Shown piece by piece: positions 42,649 to 50,798 of a DNA stretch of 64,000 nucleotides (position 1 is the first letter of the stretch; each line of letters begins with the position of its first letter). The notes below the pieces were generated by a model, which saw only the letters and a list, made by a program, of their open reading frames with translations, had not been told where the DNA came from and searched no databases. This DNA comes from Pseudobutyrivibrio xylanivorans. GTDB lineage: Bacteria > Bacillota > Clostridia > Lachnospirales > Lachnospiraceae. A program made the translations under genes and the position numbers. Location: the NCBI RefSeq assembly GCF_010906925.1, contig NZ_VTVE01000001.1, forward strand, positions 1,054,001 to 1,118,000. Direction: 5' to 3'.

Positions 42649-43785
42649 TTACTGTTCTCCTGCAGCCATAGACTCTAATTTGAATTTCTTATATGCTGCA
42701 AAATTGCCTGCATCTAAAGCATCTCTAATCTCTTCCATCATTGTGTTGTAGAAATAGAGATTATGAAGAACACAAAGTCTCATACCAAGCATCTCCTTAG
42801 CCTTAAGAAGATGACGGACATATGCTCTAGAATAGCTTCTACATGTAGGACATCCACACCCCTCTTCTATAGGGCGCATATCCTTTTCAAACTTTTGATT
42901 GAAAAGATTAAGCTTGCCATGATTGGTATATACATGACCATGTCGTCCATTTCTGCTAGGGTAAACACAATCAAAGAAATCTATACCTCTATCAACTGCC
43001 TCTAGAATATTAGCAGGAGTACCAACTCCCATAAGGTATGTTGGCTTGTTCTGTGGAAGGTGAGGCACTACATTGTCAAGAACGTCATACATCTGCTCGT
43101 GACTCTCGCCTACAGCAAGTCCACCAACTGCATATCCCGGTAAATCAAGCTCTGAAATCTGCTTTGCATGCTCGATTCTAATATCATTGAAAACAGCTCC
43201 CTGATTGATACCGAATAAAAGCTGCTCCTTATTAATAGTGTCATCTAAAGAATTAAGACGCTCCATCTCATCCTTGCAGCGATAGAGCCATCTGGTAGTT
43301 CTCGCAACAGAATCCTCCACGTATTTACGTTCTGCAAGTGCAGGTGGACACTCATCAAATGCCATGGCAATTGTAGAACCTAAATTAGATTGAATCTGCA
43401 TAGACTCCTCTGGACCCATAAAAATCTTGCGTCCATCTATATGGGAATTGAAAGTAACTCCCTCTTCTTTTATCTTGCGAATACCTGCAAGAGAAAACAC
43501 CTGAAATCCGCCAGAATCAGTAAGAATTGGTCTGTCCCAGTTCATAAACTTATGTAAACCGCCAAGTTCTTTAATAAGAGTATCGCCTGTACGAACATGA
43601 AGATGATATGTGTTAGAAAGCTCTACCTGGCATTTGATTTCTCTTAAATCATCGGTAGAAACCGCACCCTTTATGGCCGCAACTGTACCAACATTCATGA
43701 ATACAGGAGTCTCAATCACACCATGAACAGTATGAAATCTGCCTCTTTTAGCCTTACCCTCAGTTTTTAATAACTCGTACTTCAA
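42649..43785 (-). CDS. tgt: Queuine tRNA-ribosyltransferase
   Basis: Tgt exchanges guanine 34 of GUN-anticodon tRNAs for preQ1, the first tRNA-level step of queuosine. The 378 residues contain the catalytic ILTDSGGFQVFSLAG near 88-102, MAFDECPP near 140, VDRGIDFFDCVYPSRNGRHG near 262-281, and the zinc site CGCPTCRSYSRAYVRHL near 310. It begins with a TTG codon (KYELLKTEGKAKRGRF follows) that overlaps the aroC stop as TTGA, so it is coupled to aroC translation. AAGGAG lies 11 bases upstream. Confidence 0.96.
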   Translation of the reverse strand: MKYELLKTEGKAKRGRFHTVHGVIETPVFMNVGTVAAIKGAVSTDDLREIKCQVELSNTYHLHVRTGDTLIKELGGLHKFMNWDRPILTDSGGFQVFSLAGIRKIKEEGVTFNSHIDGRKIFMGPEESMQIQSNLGSTIAMAFDECPPALAERKYVEDSVARTTRWLYRCKDEMERLNSLDDTINKEQLLFGINQGAVFNDIRIEHAKQISELDLPGYAVGGLAVGESHEQMYDVLDNVVPHLPQNKPTYLMGVGTPANILEAVDRGIDFFDCVYPSRNGRHGHVYTNHGKLNLFNQKFEKDMRPIEEGCGCPTCRSYSRAYVRHLLKAKEMLGMRLCVLHNLYFYNTMMEEIRDALDAGNFAAYKKFKLESMAAGEQ

Positions 43786-44876
43786 TTCTTATAAAACTCC
43801 TTAATATAATCAACTCTATCTGTCATATGTGAAAGCATAGCATCACAGATAGTAATAGCGCACATTGCCTCAACTACAACAACTGCGCGAGGAACAACAA
43901 CAGGATCGTGTCTTCCATGAATCTCTATATCAACGTTCTCGCCATTTTCGTTAACAGTATGCTGCACCTGAGAAATAGATGGTGTTGGCTTAATGGCAGC
44001 TCTAACTATAATATCGTCTCCATCAGAAATACCGCCGAGAATTCCACCACTGTGATTAGTAGTCTTAACAATTCTGCCATCAACCATCTCAAAGGCATCG
44101 TTGTTAATACTTCCCACTGATTTGGAAACCTCTAAACCATCACCAATCTCAACGCCCTTAACTGCACCAATTGATACTAGTGCCTGAGCAATTTTAGCAT
44201 CTAATTTATCAAATACTGGCTCACCAATTCCTGCTGGCACGCCAGTGATTACACATTCAATAACACCGCCTGCACTGTCTTTGTTAAGCATGCATGCCTC
44301 TAGATACTCCTGAGCTTCCTTGGCTGCAAGAGAATCAGGCATAGCAAGTGGATTTAAATCTCTCTCTCCTAATTCAAATTCAGATACTCTAATATCTCCG
44401 ATAGATTTCGTATATGCGAATACCTCAACACCAAGCTCTCTAAGTAGCTTAGCGCAAATAGCACCAGCAGCAACTCTGCCAATTGTCTCTCTACCAGAAG
44501 AACGTCCGCCGCCTCTATAATCGCGACGACCAAATTTCTCATAAAAACCATAATCAGCATGTCCAGGTCTAAAGGTAGTAGCGATATCGCCATAATCCTT
44601 AGAGTGCTGGTCAAGATTTCTAACCATCAAAGAAATCGGTGTACCTGTAGTATGTCCTTCAAATACACCTGAAAGGATTTCTACCTTATCTCCCTCCGCT
44701 CTAGCTGTAGTAAATTTAGACTGCCCAGGCTTTCTTCTATCTAAATAAACCTGAATATCTTCTTCACACAGCTTCAGCCCAGCTGGAAAACCATCAATAA
44801 CAACGCCTAGAGCTGCCCCGTGAGACTCGCCCCATGTGGTAATGGAAATTCTATTTCCGAATGTTGAACCTGCCAT
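43782..44876 (-). CDS. aroC: Chorismate synthase
   Basis: AroC makes chorismate from EPSP using reduced FMN, the last step of the shikimate pathway. The 364 residues carry all three signatures: GESHGAALGVVIDGFPAG near 16-33, the DYRGGGRSSGRETIGRVAAGA block near 119-139 and RHDPVVVPRAV near 320. A GGAGGG site lies seven bases before the ATG. A strong terminator ends only 14 bases upstream, which leaves no room for a promoter between it and the ribosome binding site; see findings. Confidence 0.97.
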   Translation of the reverse strand: MAGSTFGNRISITTWGESHGAALGVVIDGFPAGLKLCEEDIQVYLDRRKPGQSKFTTARAEGDKVEILSGVFEGHTTGTPISLMVRNLDQHSKDYGDIATTFRPGHADYGFYEKFGRRDYRGGGRSSGRETIGRVAAGAICAKLLRELGVEVFAYTKSIGDIRVSEFELGERDLNPLAMPDSLAAKEAQEYLEACMLNKDSAGGVIECVITGVPAGIGEPVFDKLDAKIAQALVSIGAVKGVEIGDGLEVSKSVGSINNDAFEMVDGRIVKTTNHSGGILGGISDGDDIIVRAAIKPTPSISQVQHTVNENGENVDIEIHGRHDPVVVPRAVVVVEAMCAITICDAMLSHMTDRVDYIKEFYKN

Positions 44877-44890
44877 TTTTCTCCCTCCAA

Positions 44891-44914
44891 AAAAAGGGCT
44901 GTTTAAAACAGCCC
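44891..44914 (-). terminator. Terminator after the lactonase gene, abutting aroC
   Basis: GGGCTGTTT/AAACAGCCC is a strong stem, followed on the minus strand by TTTTTTT and then directly by the GGAGGG site of aroC. It ends the lactonase transcript and may act as an attenuator for aroC. Confidence 0.88.
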
Positions 44915-44926
44915 CACACTAAAGAC

Positions 44927-45982
44927 CTATTTAATCTTTACAACTACAATACTATTTGGCTTTGCAATCTTGATAGGTGCATTCTGCATAAGAGAATGTC
45001 CCTCTTTTTTATCAATTGTAAAGCTACGAATCTCATTTGTATCATGATTGAGAGAAACGTAATACTTATCTCCTGGCAATACAGCAAAGCTCTTAGGATA
45101 ATCACCACTAATAAAGCTATGAGCAAAGTAATCAATCTTGCCTGACTTAACATCTCTCTTGTACATGCAGATAGCATTGAGACCATCTACACTGGCATAA
45201 AGGAATGTATCATCATCGCCAAACTTGATATTAGTACCAGTAGAAATCTCCTCATCAACTCCTACAAGAAGTGAAACTGTCTGGATATTTTCAAAATCAG
45301 GATGTCCCTCGATAATATGATAATCATATACAAGAATTTCATTTGACATCTCTGTAATTACATAAGCATATTTGCCATCATTAGAAAACTTCATCTTAAG
45401 AGGTGCAGAACCCATAGCGCATCTTACAATGTCTACAAGGCGAAGCTTGCCCATCTCATAATCTACCTCGTAGATTTTAATCTGATGAAGACCATTTTCT
45501 ACAACACATAAGAACTTCTCATCTGGAGTAAGCTCTACACATGTACAGTGTGGGTAAAGTGGTCTATCAGCAACCGACTTACCAATACCCTGGTGGAAAA
45601 TACCATCAGCGATAGAGCCGATGCTACCGTCCTTATTTAAATTCATCATTGTAACACGACCATCGTGATATCCTGCTACAAATAAATATCTATTCTGAGA
45701 ATCTACGCAAAGATTGCAGCCACGCATGCCGCCAACCCATTCTTGATTCATCTTTTCCAAATCACCATTCTCTAGAATCTTGAAGGAAGCCACACCCTCA
45801 TCAGCGATTGAATAAAGGAATCTGTTGTCCTTTGAATTAATAATGTCTGATGGATTATTAATTGGTGCTACACTGCGCTCCTTAAGAAGTCCCTTATCAG
45901 GATCAACGTCATAAACATAAATACCAACACTAGTCTCGTGAGTGTAAGTACCAACATAAGCCACATATTTACTCTCTGCCAT
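44927..45982 (-). CDS. 6-phosphogluconolactonase-type beta-propeller protein (YkgB/PF10282)
   Basis: The protein belongs to the seven-bladed beta-propeller lactonase family, whose characterised members hydrolyse 6-phosphogluconolactone. I chose ATG at 45982 (351 residues) because GAGGAG lies seven bases upstream and the product then starts MAESKYVAYVGTYTHETS; the frame opens 16 codons earlier. Family-typical repeats are DPDKGLL, NPSDII, YPHCTCVELTPDEKFLCV (near 135) and the terminal KIAKPNSIVVVK. No other pentose-phosphate gene is nearby, so other lactone substrates are possible. It lies 60 bases after trhP. Confidence 0.85.
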   Translation of the reverse strand: MAESKYVAYVGTYTHETSVGIYVYDVDPDKGLLKERSVAPINNPSDIINSKDNRFLYSIADEGVASFKILENGDLEKMNQEWVGGMRGCNLCVDSQNRYLFVAGYHDGRVTMMNLNKDGSIGSIADGIFHQGIGKSVADRPLYPHCTCVELTPDEKFLCVVENGLHQIKIYEVDYEMGKLRLVDIVRCAMGSAPLKMKFSNDGKYAYVITEMSNEILVYDYHIIEGHPDFENIQTVSLLVGVDEEISTGTNIKFGDDDTFLYASVDGLNAICMYKRDVKSGKIDYFAHSFISGDYPKSFAVLPGDKYYVSLNHDTNEIRSFTIDKKEGHSLMQNAPIKIAKPNSIVVVKIK

Positions 45983-46002
45983 CTTATTCTCCTCGTAATT
46001 AA

Positions 46003-46033
46003 AACCTGTAGGTTCTTGTGGGATTACCACAAG
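46003..46033 (-). terminator. Two tandem hairpins after trhP
   Basis: On the minus strand CTTGTGG-5-CCACAAG is followed at once by AACCT-2-AGGTT and TTAATT. The U-tract is weak, so this may be a partial terminator before the lactonase gene. Confidence 0.5.
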
Positions 46034-46041
46034 AAGTTATG

Positions 46042-47268
46042 TTATGCTTCTTTGCGTCTAAGTAAATCAAACTCATCCGGTGTGACGCTAAGCTTAATGA
46101 AAAGCTTTTGCTTTGGATGTGGACAGCTTTCCATATCCGCACCAGTTTCGTCTTTAATACCAAGAACTTCTACCTCTATATTATCTCCGTTTGGCTTCAT
46201 AATTTCAATAGTTTCGCCCACTGAAAATTTATTGCGCTGCTCAATTTCAAAATATCCTTGATTATCAGCGGCTCCGGCAATACCCAAATATGTATAACCG
46301 ATATTGTAGGTATTGTTGTCGTAAATCTGAGACTCCTCAGAAGGCTTGCCATAGAAGAATCCTGTTGTAAACTGACGATATGTACAAGCAGCAATCTGTT
46401 CCTTGTACCAATCTAAATTAGCCTCATATTTTTCTATAGATTCCTTACAATCGTCAATAGCCTTGCGGTATGTACGAGCAACAGTTGCAACATAAAGAGC
46501 AGTCTTCATTCGTCCCTCTATTTTGAAACTATCTATACCTGACTCAAGTAAATCAGGCACATGCTCTATCATACACAGGTCCTTTGAGTTGAAAATGTAA
46601 GTACCTCTTTCATTTTCCTCAACTGGGAAATACTCACCAGGTCTCTGTTCCTCAACAACAGCATACTTCCATCTACATGGATGAGTGCATGCTCCCTGAT
46701 TAGCATCACGGCCAGTAAAATAGTTAGAAAGGAGGCAACGTCCAGAATATGAAATGCACATTGCTCCGTGAATAAATGTCTCTATTTCTAAATCATCTGG
46801 AATATTGGCTCTAATCTCTTTTATCTCCGCAAGAGAAAGCTCTCTAGCAGAAACAACTCTCTTAGCGCCTAGGTCATACCAGAATTTGTATGTGCCGTAG
46901 TTTGTGTTGTTAGCCTGTGTGCTGACATGACGCTCTATTTCAGGACAGATTTCCTTTGCAAGCATAAAGACAGCAGGGTCGGCAATAATAAGGGCATCTG
47001 GCTTAATTTCCTTAAGCTCTTTAAAGTATTCCTTAACGCCCTCTAAATCTCCGTTATGAGCTAAAATATTAGCTGTAACATAAACTTTCACGCCATGATC
47101 ATGGGCAAATTTAATACCCTCAATCATATCCTCTTTTGAGAAGTTCTTAGCCTTAGCTCTAAGGCCATACACCTCTCCACCAATATAAACTGCATCTGCT
47201 CCATAAATAACAGCAACCTTAAGTACTTCAAGGCTGCTTGCTGGAACTAATAACTCTGTATTTCTCAT
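46042..47268 (-). CDS. trhP: U32-family tRNA hydroxylation protein (TrhP)
   Basis: TrhP forms 5-hydroxyuridine at wobble position 34 of tRNAs using prephenate. The 408 residues start TELLVPASSLEVLKVAVIYGADAVYIG and contain the U32 signature ETFIHGAMCISYSGRCLLSN near 163-182 with the following ACTHPCRW; these cysteines are the expected iron-sulfur ligands. A C-terminal domain (about 325-405) is present. Older annotation calls such proteins collagenases. The gene overlaps trmR by one base, giving the enzyme pair for 5-methoxyuridine. Confidence 0.9.
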   Translation of the reverse strand: MRNTELLVPASSLEVLKVAVIYGADAVYIGGEVYGLRAKAKNFSKEDMIEGIKFAHDHGVKVYVTANILAHNGDLEGVKEYFKELKEIKPDALIIADPAVFMLAKEICPEIERHVSTQANNTNYGTYKFWYDLGAKRVVSARELSLAEIKEIRANIPDDLEIETFIHGAMCISYSGRCLLSNYFTGRDANQGACTHPCRWKYAVVEEQRPGEYFPVEENERGTYIFNSKDLCMIEHVPDLLESGIDSFKIEGRMKTALYVATVARTYRKAIDDCKESIEKYEANLDWYKEQIAACTYRQFTTGFFYGKPSEESQIYDNNTYNIGYTYLGIAGAADNQGYFEIEQRNKFSVGETIEIMKPNGDNIEVEVLGIKDETGADMESCPHPKQKLFIKLSVTPDEFDLLRRKEA

Positions 47269-47912
47269 TACTTTCCTTTCACAGATATACTAACACCGTC
47301 CCCTAGAGGAAGTATCGTAGTAGAAAAATCCTCGTCATGGGTCAACTCATATAAATAATCACGCATCCGCTTATGAATAGTGCGATTGCGTCTAGTGATT
47401 GCAAAACGAGATTCTATTATATCTCCATCCTGCAAAACGTTGTCAGTAACAACTACTCCACCATCTCTTATAAGCCTCTTAATCTCTGGCCAGAAATTGA
47501 TGTATTGTCCCTTTGCTGCATCCATAAATATAAAATCAAAAGGTCCCTCTAAAGTAGGAAGAATCTCCATTGCATCTCCCTCTAAAAGAGTAATCTGATT
47601 ATCTCTTCCAGTCCTTTTGAAATTCGCATTTGCGATAGGAATGCGAGGCTCATAATTTTCTATAGTGGTAATCCTAACATCATCACCTGCAGCTTCCGCC
47701 ATAAGATTAGCAGAAAATCCAACTGCTGCTCCAACCTCAAGAATGGTCTTAGGCTGATTCATCTTAATGAGAAGCTGTAGTAAATTTACCGTCTCAGGTC
47801 TGATGATAGGTACATAACTCTCTAATGCCTCCCTTTGAATATCCTTTAACACTGGGCTAAGCTCAGGATAAAGGCTATTCAAATAGGTGGTATATCTCTC
47901 ATCAACAATCAT
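47268..47912 (-). CDS. trmR: tRNA 5-hydroxyuridine methyltransferase TrmR
   Basis: TrmR (YrrM family) is a SAM-dependent O-methyltransferase that converts 5-hydroxyuridine in tRNA to 5-methoxyuridine. The 214-residue protein has the SAM motif TILEVGAAVGFSANLMAEAAG near 55-75, an acidic TIENYEPR near 85, and the metal-site FDFIFMDAAKGQYINFW near 127-143 followed by VVVTDNVL. It lies between rnj (two bases upstream) and trhP (one-base overlap), the order seen in Bacillus yrrM-yrrN-yrrO. Confidence 0.9.
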   Translation of the reverse strand: MIVDERYTTYLNSLYPELSPVLKDIQREALESYVPIIRPETVNLLQLLIKMNQPKTILEVGAAVGFSANLMAEAAGDDVRITTIENYEPRIPIANANFKRTGRDNQITLLEGDAMEILPTLEGPFDFIFMDAAKGQYINFWPEIKRLIRDGGVVVTDNVLQDGDIIESRFAITRRNRTIHKRMRDYLYELTHDEDFSTTILPLGDGVSISVKGK

Positions 47913-47913
47913 T

Positions 47914-49590
47914 TTATACTTCCATGATAATTGGAATAATCATAGGGCGACGCTGTGTCTCGTGCCATACGAAATCAGAAAGATTATCTCTGATATCTCC
48001 CTTGATTTTGTTCCAATCAGTAATGTTCTTCTCCTCAAGAACCTCCATAGTCTCAGCAAGAACAGCACGAGCGCTATCCATAAGGTCCTCAGAATCTCTT
48101 ACATAAACAAATCCTCTAGATACAATATCTGGTCCAGCAAGAACTGTACCTGTAGCAGAATCAAGTGTAAGAACAACGATGATAATTCCATCCTCAGCAA
48201 GCTTCTGTCTATCTCTAAGAACGATATTACCTACATCACCTACACCAATACCATCAACCATGATGGCACCTGTATGAACATGACCAGAAATCTTAGAGTA
48301 ATTATCTCCAAGCTCAAGAACATCTCCAGAGTGAATTATCTTAATGTGATCATGGTCCCAACCAAGAGACTCGGCGATCTTAGCCTGAGCCACAAGATGC
48401 TTGTACTCACCATGGACAGGAATTGCATACTGAGGGCGAACCAAAGAATAGATAAGCTTGATTTCCTCAGCGCAAGCATGTCCTGATACGTGAACATCCT
48501 GCATTACAATCTGAGCTCCACGCATAGTAAGGTCGTTGATAACATTAGATACAGCCTTCTCATTACCTGGAATTGGATGAGATGAAAATACAATCATATC
48601 ACCTGGCTTAATCTGTACCTTTTTATGTGTACCATTAGCCATACGAGAAAGTGCTGCCATAGATTCACCCTGAGAACCTGTTGTAACAAGTACAATTTTC
48701 TCATCAGGGTACGCCTTAAGGGACTCAATATCAATAAGTGTATTGTCTGGAATGTGAAGATAGCCAAGCTTTGAAGCAGTATCAATAGTATTAACCATTG
48801 AACGGCCCTCTACACATACCTTTCTTCCATATTTGTCTGCCGAATTAATAATCTGCTGTACACGGTCAACATTTGACGCGAATGTAGCAATGATAATACG
48901 GCTAGATGTGTTATCAGCAAAAATAGAATCGATAGTCTTACCTACAGTTTTCTCTGATGCAGTAAATCCTGGGCGCTCTGCATTTGTACTATCGCACATA
49001 AGGGCAAGTACGCCCTTCTTTCCTATTTCGCCAAGACGCTGTAAGTCGATTGGGTCACCATATACAGGTGTGTAATCAACCTTGAAATCGCCTGTGTGCA
49101 CAACAATACCTGCTGGAGAATAAATAGCAAGAGCTGCAGCATCCTGAATACTATGGTTAGTACGAATAAACTCAACTCTGAAATCGCCAGCGTTAATATG
49201 TGTACCATATTTAACAATTTTACGCTTAACCTTTGTGAGCATCTTGTGCTCCTCAAGCTTGTGCTCGATAAGGCCATTAGTAAGCTTAGTAGAATAAATA
49301 GGACAAACATTAAGCTCCTTAAAAACATAAGGAATAGCACCTATATGATCCTCGTGACCATGGGTGATAAAAAAGCCTTTAAGCTTGTCTTGATTCTCCT
49401 TGAGATATGAAACATCTGGAATAACCAGATCCACGCCCAACATATCATCCTCAGGAAATGAAAGTCCGCAATCCACAACAATAATACTGTCTCCGTATTC
49501 GAACGCAGTAATATTCATGCCGATTTGCTCAAGACCTCCAAGTGGAATAATCTTTAGCCTTTCAGCCGTCTGTTCAGTTTTCTTTTTCAA
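47914..49590 (-). CDS. rnj: Ribonuclease J
   Basis: RNase J is a metallo-beta-lactamase/beta-CASP ribonuclease with 5'-3' exo- and endonuclease activity, central to mRNA decay in Firmicutes. The 558 residues match the family. The metal motif FFITHGHEDHIGAIPYV is near 73-89, HTGDFKVDYTP near 162, LMCDSTNAERPG near 192 and the beta-CASP histidine in PVHGEYKHL near 390. It is 44 bases downstream of the DUF1292 gene and two bases before trmR. Confidence 0.95.
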   Translation of the reverse strand: MKKKTEQTAERLKIIPLGGLEQIGMNITAFEYGDSIIVVDCGLSFPEDDMLGVDLVIPDVSYLKENQDKLKGFFITHGHEDHIGAIPYVFKELNVCPIYSTKLTNGLIEHKLEEHKMLTKVKRKIVKYGTHINAGDFRVEFIRTNHSIQDAAALAIYSPAGIVVHTGDFKVDYTPVYGDPIDLQRLGEIGKKGVLALMCDSTNAERPGFTASEKTVGKTIDSIFADNTSSRIIIATFASNVDRVQQIINSADKYGRKVCVEGRSMVNTIDTASKLGYLHIPDNTLIDIESLKAYPDEKIVLVTTGSQGESMAALSRMANGTHKKVQIKPGDMIVFSSHPIPGNEKAVSNVINDLTMRGAQIVMQDVHVSGHACAEEIKLIYSLVRPQYAIPVHGEYKHLVAQAKIAESLGWDHDHIKIIHSGDVLELGDNYSKISGHVHTGAIMVDGIGVGDVGNIVLRDRQKLAEDGIIIVVLTLDSATGTVLAGPDIVSRGFVYVRDSEDLMDSARAVLAETMEVLEEKNITDWNKIKGDIRDNLSDFVWHETQRRPMIIPIIMEV

Positions 49591-49634
49591 AAAATAACCT
49601 CCTAAAATAATAAAAAATCAAGTTAATAAATCAA

Positions 49635-49898
49635 TTAAAATTCAATGTCAGCATCCTCGCCAACTAACTCGTCAAATAGTTTTGCAACTGCCTCAAATTC
49701 AACGTCATCCTCTACAAACTCGTAAACGACCTCGTCGCCATCTAATGCAGTCTCCTTAAGAATAGTGGCCTCACTATCCTCGTCCTCGTTTTCACTATCA
49801 CAAACAAGTAAATATTTATTTCCTGATAACTGAGTCTCCTCAATTACAAAAAATTCAATGTTCTCTCCGTCATCACCGGTAAAAATAATTTTATCCAT
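49635..49898 (-). CDS. DUF1292 family protein
   Basis: This 87-residue, strongly acidic protein belongs to DUF1292 (YrzB-like). It has the family layout: KIIFTGDDGENIEFFVIEE at the start, NKYLLVCDSENEDEDSEATI in the middle and a Glu/Asp-rich helical end. No catalytic motif is visible and its role is unknown. It sits after ireB and ruvX, the same order as yrzL-yrrK-yrzB in Bacillus. Hairpin repeat copy C lies between it and ruvX. Confidence 0.88.
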   Translation of the reverse strand: MDKIIFTGDDGENIEFFVIEETQLSGNKYLLVCDSENEDEDSEATILKETALDGDEVVYEFVEDDVEFEAVAKLFDELVGEDADIEF

Positions 49899-49919
49899 CC
49901 TAATATAAATGCCTTTCTC

Positions 49920-50004
49920 GCCAGTTACGATATCAAGCCTTAGTATTTCTCCGCTAATCTAACATGATTAGCTTGAGAAATCTAAGAGCTTGACATCTAC
50001 TGGC
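49920..50004 (-). repeat. Structured hairpin repeat, copy C
   Basis: On the minus strand the base stem GCCAGT/ACTGGC encloses the internal loop AGATG opposite TATCGTA, then TCAAGC/GCTTGA, a bulged T, CTTAG/CTAAG and a long apex with ATTTCTC/GAGAAAT and CTAATC/GATTAG. Its first base is within the ruvX stop codon. It occupies nearly all of the ruvX-DUF1292 gap. Confidence 0.75.
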
Positions 50005-50423
50005 TATTTATTATCTAAGTAGTCTTGTAAAATAATTGCTGCCGCTATCTGATCGATTACCTTTTTACGATCCTTTTTTGCGACTCCTGATTCTTCTAGT
50101 ATCTCATCCGCATATACGGTAGTAAGTCGCTCGTCCACAAGCACAATAGGAATATCCACTCTCTTCTCAAGAAGACCCTTGAACTTGAGAGTGTCCTCGC
50201 AACGAAATCCCTCTGTGTCATCCATGTTCCTAGGGTAACCTAGGACAATAAGCTCAACATCGTACTCTTCACATATTTCTTTTATTCTAACGAGAGTATG
50301 GCGCAAAGCACTGGCACGTTCTCTTGTAATCGTCTCAAACTCCTGTGCAGTCAAAAGCAAAGGGTCACTTAGCGCGACCCCAACTGTTTTCGTCCCATAA
50401 TCAAGACCAAGAATTCTTCCCAT
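50004..50423 (-). CDS. ruvX: RuvX/YqgF-family RNase H-fold nuclease
   Basis: RuvX (YqgF) is an RNase H-like protein, called a putative Holliday junction resolvase and also linked to 16S rRNA 5' processing. The 139 residues contain RILGLDYGTKTVGVALSDPL (3-22, first catalytic Asp), the second acidic region LIVLGYPRNMDDTEG near 59-73, IVLVDERLTT near 93-102 and the last Asp in KKVIDQIAAAIILQDYL. Its ATG overlaps the ireB stop by one base. Confidence 0.95.
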   Translation of the reverse strand: MGRILGLDYGTKTVGVALSDPLLLTAQEFETITRERASALRHTLVRIKEICEEYDVELIVLGYPRNMDDTEGFRCEDTLKFKGLLEKRVDIPIVLVDERLTTVYADEILEESGVAKKDRKKVIDQIAAAIILQDYLDNK

Positions 50424-50689
50424 TACTTTCTCCAGCTCTCACTAGAAATATATTCCTTTAGAAGCTCTTCAACAAGCTCATCACGTTCAACTTTCATAAT
50501 AAGGCTTCTAGCGTTATTATGACTGGTAATATATGTAGGATCACCAGACATTATGTAGCCCACAATCTGATTCACTGGATTGTAGCCTTTTTCGGAAAGT
50601 GCGCTATACACCTGCTCGATTACTTCCTTTACTCCAACAGGATTATCCTTTTGAACCTTAAAATATTGTGTGTTACTTAAATCTGCCAT
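50423..50689 (-). CDS. ireB: IreB-family regulatory phosphoprotein
   Basis: IreB (YrzL, DUF965) is a small protein phosphorylated by the IreK/PrkC Ser/Thr kinase in enterococci and linked to cephalosporin tolerance. I start it at ATG 50689 (88 residues, [12 protein letters not shown]), which has GAGG five bases upstream; the frame opens six codons earlier. The conserved [20 protein letters not shown]-like region and [14 protein letters not shown] at about 48-61 identify it. The phosphorylatable Thr residues should be near the N-terminus (Thr7 is a candidate). First gene of ireB-ruvX-DUF1292-rnj-trmR-trhP. Confidence 0.93.
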   Translation of the reverse strand: MADLSNTQYFKVQKDNPVGVKEVIEQVYSALSEKGYNPVNQIVGYIMSGDPTYITSHNNARSLIMKVERDELVEELLKEYISSESWRK

Positions 50690-50798
50690 AAAAACCTCGT
50701 CTCTCAAACTCCCACACTATTACTAAACTATATAAGAATCATTAGAAATTAATATACAATAATAGCTTTTGCTTAGCCCTATTGTAATATAGAAAACC

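Noticed and set aside
47887-48486. 199-codon plus-strand frame opposite rnj
   Set aside because: It is antisense to the highly conserved RNase J C-terminal half; the composition (Ser/Asn/Ile-rich, no motifs) is that of a shadow frame.
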